A DNA stretch of 12,852 nucleotides from Clostridia bacterium (lineage in GTDB: Bacteria; Bacillota; Clostridia; Oscillospirales; CAG-272), in assembly GCA_017958705.1 (NCBI GenBank), contig JAGDCE010000107.1, positions 1 through 12,852 on the forward strand, in the 5' to 3' direction. Shown here piece after piece: positions 12,127 to 12,852 of this stretch. Below the pieces are notes generated by a model. The model saw only the letters and a program-made list of their open reading frames with translations, ran no database searches and was not told the origin of the DNA. Each line of letters starts with the position of its first letter. Position 1 is the stretch's first letter. The position numbers and the translations under genes are program-made.

Positions 12127-12852
12127 AAGCGGAAGAATTCCTCGCCGGCATGAAAAACGTCGACGCGGATCTTATAGAAGAAGCCGCGCCCAAGACCTCG
12201 CGCGGTATCGGAGGAAAAATAGCAAGAGGCGTGCTCAAAGGGATCGCCGCGGCAGCGCTGTGCGCCGTCGCCGCCGGCGGTATACTTCTGGCGAGCCGCA
12301 AATACGTCGCGCCGCCTTCCGCGGGGACCGACGCGGAGTCGACCGCGGCGGAGCAGAGCGAGCCCGAACAGACCGAGCCGGAGCAGACCGAACCCGCTTT
12401 CAAGGATATATACGATATTCCGGGCGCGCTTACTAAAAATTCCGATTGTTATCAAGGTTATTGGCCAAAAAATTTAACATATAAACCGATGACGCCTGAA
12501 GAATACGTTGAGAGTTGTAAGAATAATCACGCCATATTGGTTTACGGTGAGATAAAGAATATTAAGACCATAACGGTCAACGTTGATGCGCTTGACATGT
12601 ACTGCGAGCCGGTCGTCAATACGTGGGCGATATATACTTTTGACGTTGAGATCGAGCAGAACGTCCTCGGCGAGTGTGATAAAAAAGTGATCAGGCTCAT
12701 CGGCTCCAGCATGATCTGTAAATCTTCAGAGATTTCCAACTCATTATCATACTGGTCAAATGATCTTTCACTTCAAGAAGGTAAAAAAGCTTTGTTTAAT
12801 ATAAGAAGGGCTGATGGACTAACTGATCAACCTTTTATAATAGATATTGACC
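12123..12852 (+). CDS. Probable anti-sigma-like single-pass membrane protein (partial, runs off window)
   Basis: The visible 243 residues start with a short cytoplasmic segment, MKAEEFLAGMKNVDADLIEEA. It resembles the N-terminal 'IxxIDDxxIEEA' motif that in many Clostridia follows a co-transcribed sigma-70 family gene and is thought to hold the sigma factor. A transmembrane helix spans about 37-58, followed by an Ala/Glu/Pro linker with EQTEP repeats (78-91) and an outer domain of unknown type from about 95 on. That domain contains several cysteines (C109, C132, C161, C185, C199) and no family I recognise. GGAGG at 12109-12113 precedes ATG 12123, which overlaps the sigma stop. GC content falls sharply from about 12420 onward. 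The anti-sigma role is inferred from position, topology and the N-terminal motif. Confidence 0.75.
   Translation, partial: MKAEEFLAGMKNVDADLIEEAAPKTSRGIGGKIARGVLKGIAAAALCAVAAGGILLASRKYVAPPSAGTDAESTAAEQSEPEQTEPEQTEPAFKDIYDIPGALTKNSDCYQGYWPKNLTYKPMTPEEYVESCKNNHAILVYGEIKNIKTITVNVDALDMYCEPVVNTWAIYTFDVEIEQNVLGECDKKVIRLIGSSMICKSSEISNSLSYWSNDLSLQEGKKALFNIRRADGLTDQPFIIDID

Overview
The window looks like chromosomal DNA from an anaerobic, fairly GC-rich member of the Bacillota, class Clostridia, probably an uncultured gut-type lineage. The basis is the strong Shine-Dalgarno sites, consensus sigma-A promoters, a tRNA with encoded CCA, a biotin-dependent decarboxylase sodium pump, a type II pantothenate kinase and a Clostridia-style sigma/anti-sigma pair. 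The species cannot be named from the sequence alone.

Layout. Positions 1-530 hold no credible gene: the terminator of an off-window gene is followed by a mosaic of palindromic repeats (a 38-nt hairpin module present twice, a 25-nt module present twice, nested inverted repeats at 248-504, and an array of small hairpins separated by TCGATATG). Positions 578-1933 (minus strand) encode a membrane-anchored G5/M23 cell-wall peptidase with its own promoter and terminator. Divergently, 2162-7000 carries a CPBP membrane protease, the tRNA adenosine deaminase TadA and a four-gene sodium-pumping oxaloacetate decarboxylase (gamma/OadG-type, separate biotin carrier, beta, alpha). These genes overlap or nearly touch, so they probably form one operon. 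A second operon at 7108-10133 has its own promoter and encodes a type II pantothenate kinase, a NagD-like HAD phosphatase, an alpha/beta hydrolase and a DUF3267 zincin-like membrane protein. Next come a tRNA-Arg(CCT) with promoter and terminator, and an independently promoted NYN-domain putative ribonuclease whose reading frame appears to start at AUA. After a 19-nt tandem repeat and a strong terminator, the window ends with a sigma-70 family factor translationally coupled to a single-pass membrane protein that is probably its anti-sigma partner and runs off the right edge.

How the genes work together. The decarboxylase alpha subunit moves the carboxyl group of oxaloacetate to the biotin carrier, the beta subunit decarboxylates carboxybiotin and exports Na+, and the small OadG-type subunit holds the complex together; this gives the anaerobe an ion gradient. 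The pantothenate kinase begins CoA synthesis, and the roles of its three operon partners are open. The sigma/anti-sigma pair probably senses an envelope signal, because the membrane protein's outer domain is far more AT-rich than the rest of the locus.

The most unusual observations are the structured repeat mosaic at the left edge, the apparent AUA start of the NYN gene behind a perfect promoter and Shine-Dalgarno, and the sharp composition break inside the anti-sigma-like gene. I see no clear new defence or mobile system with protein genes.
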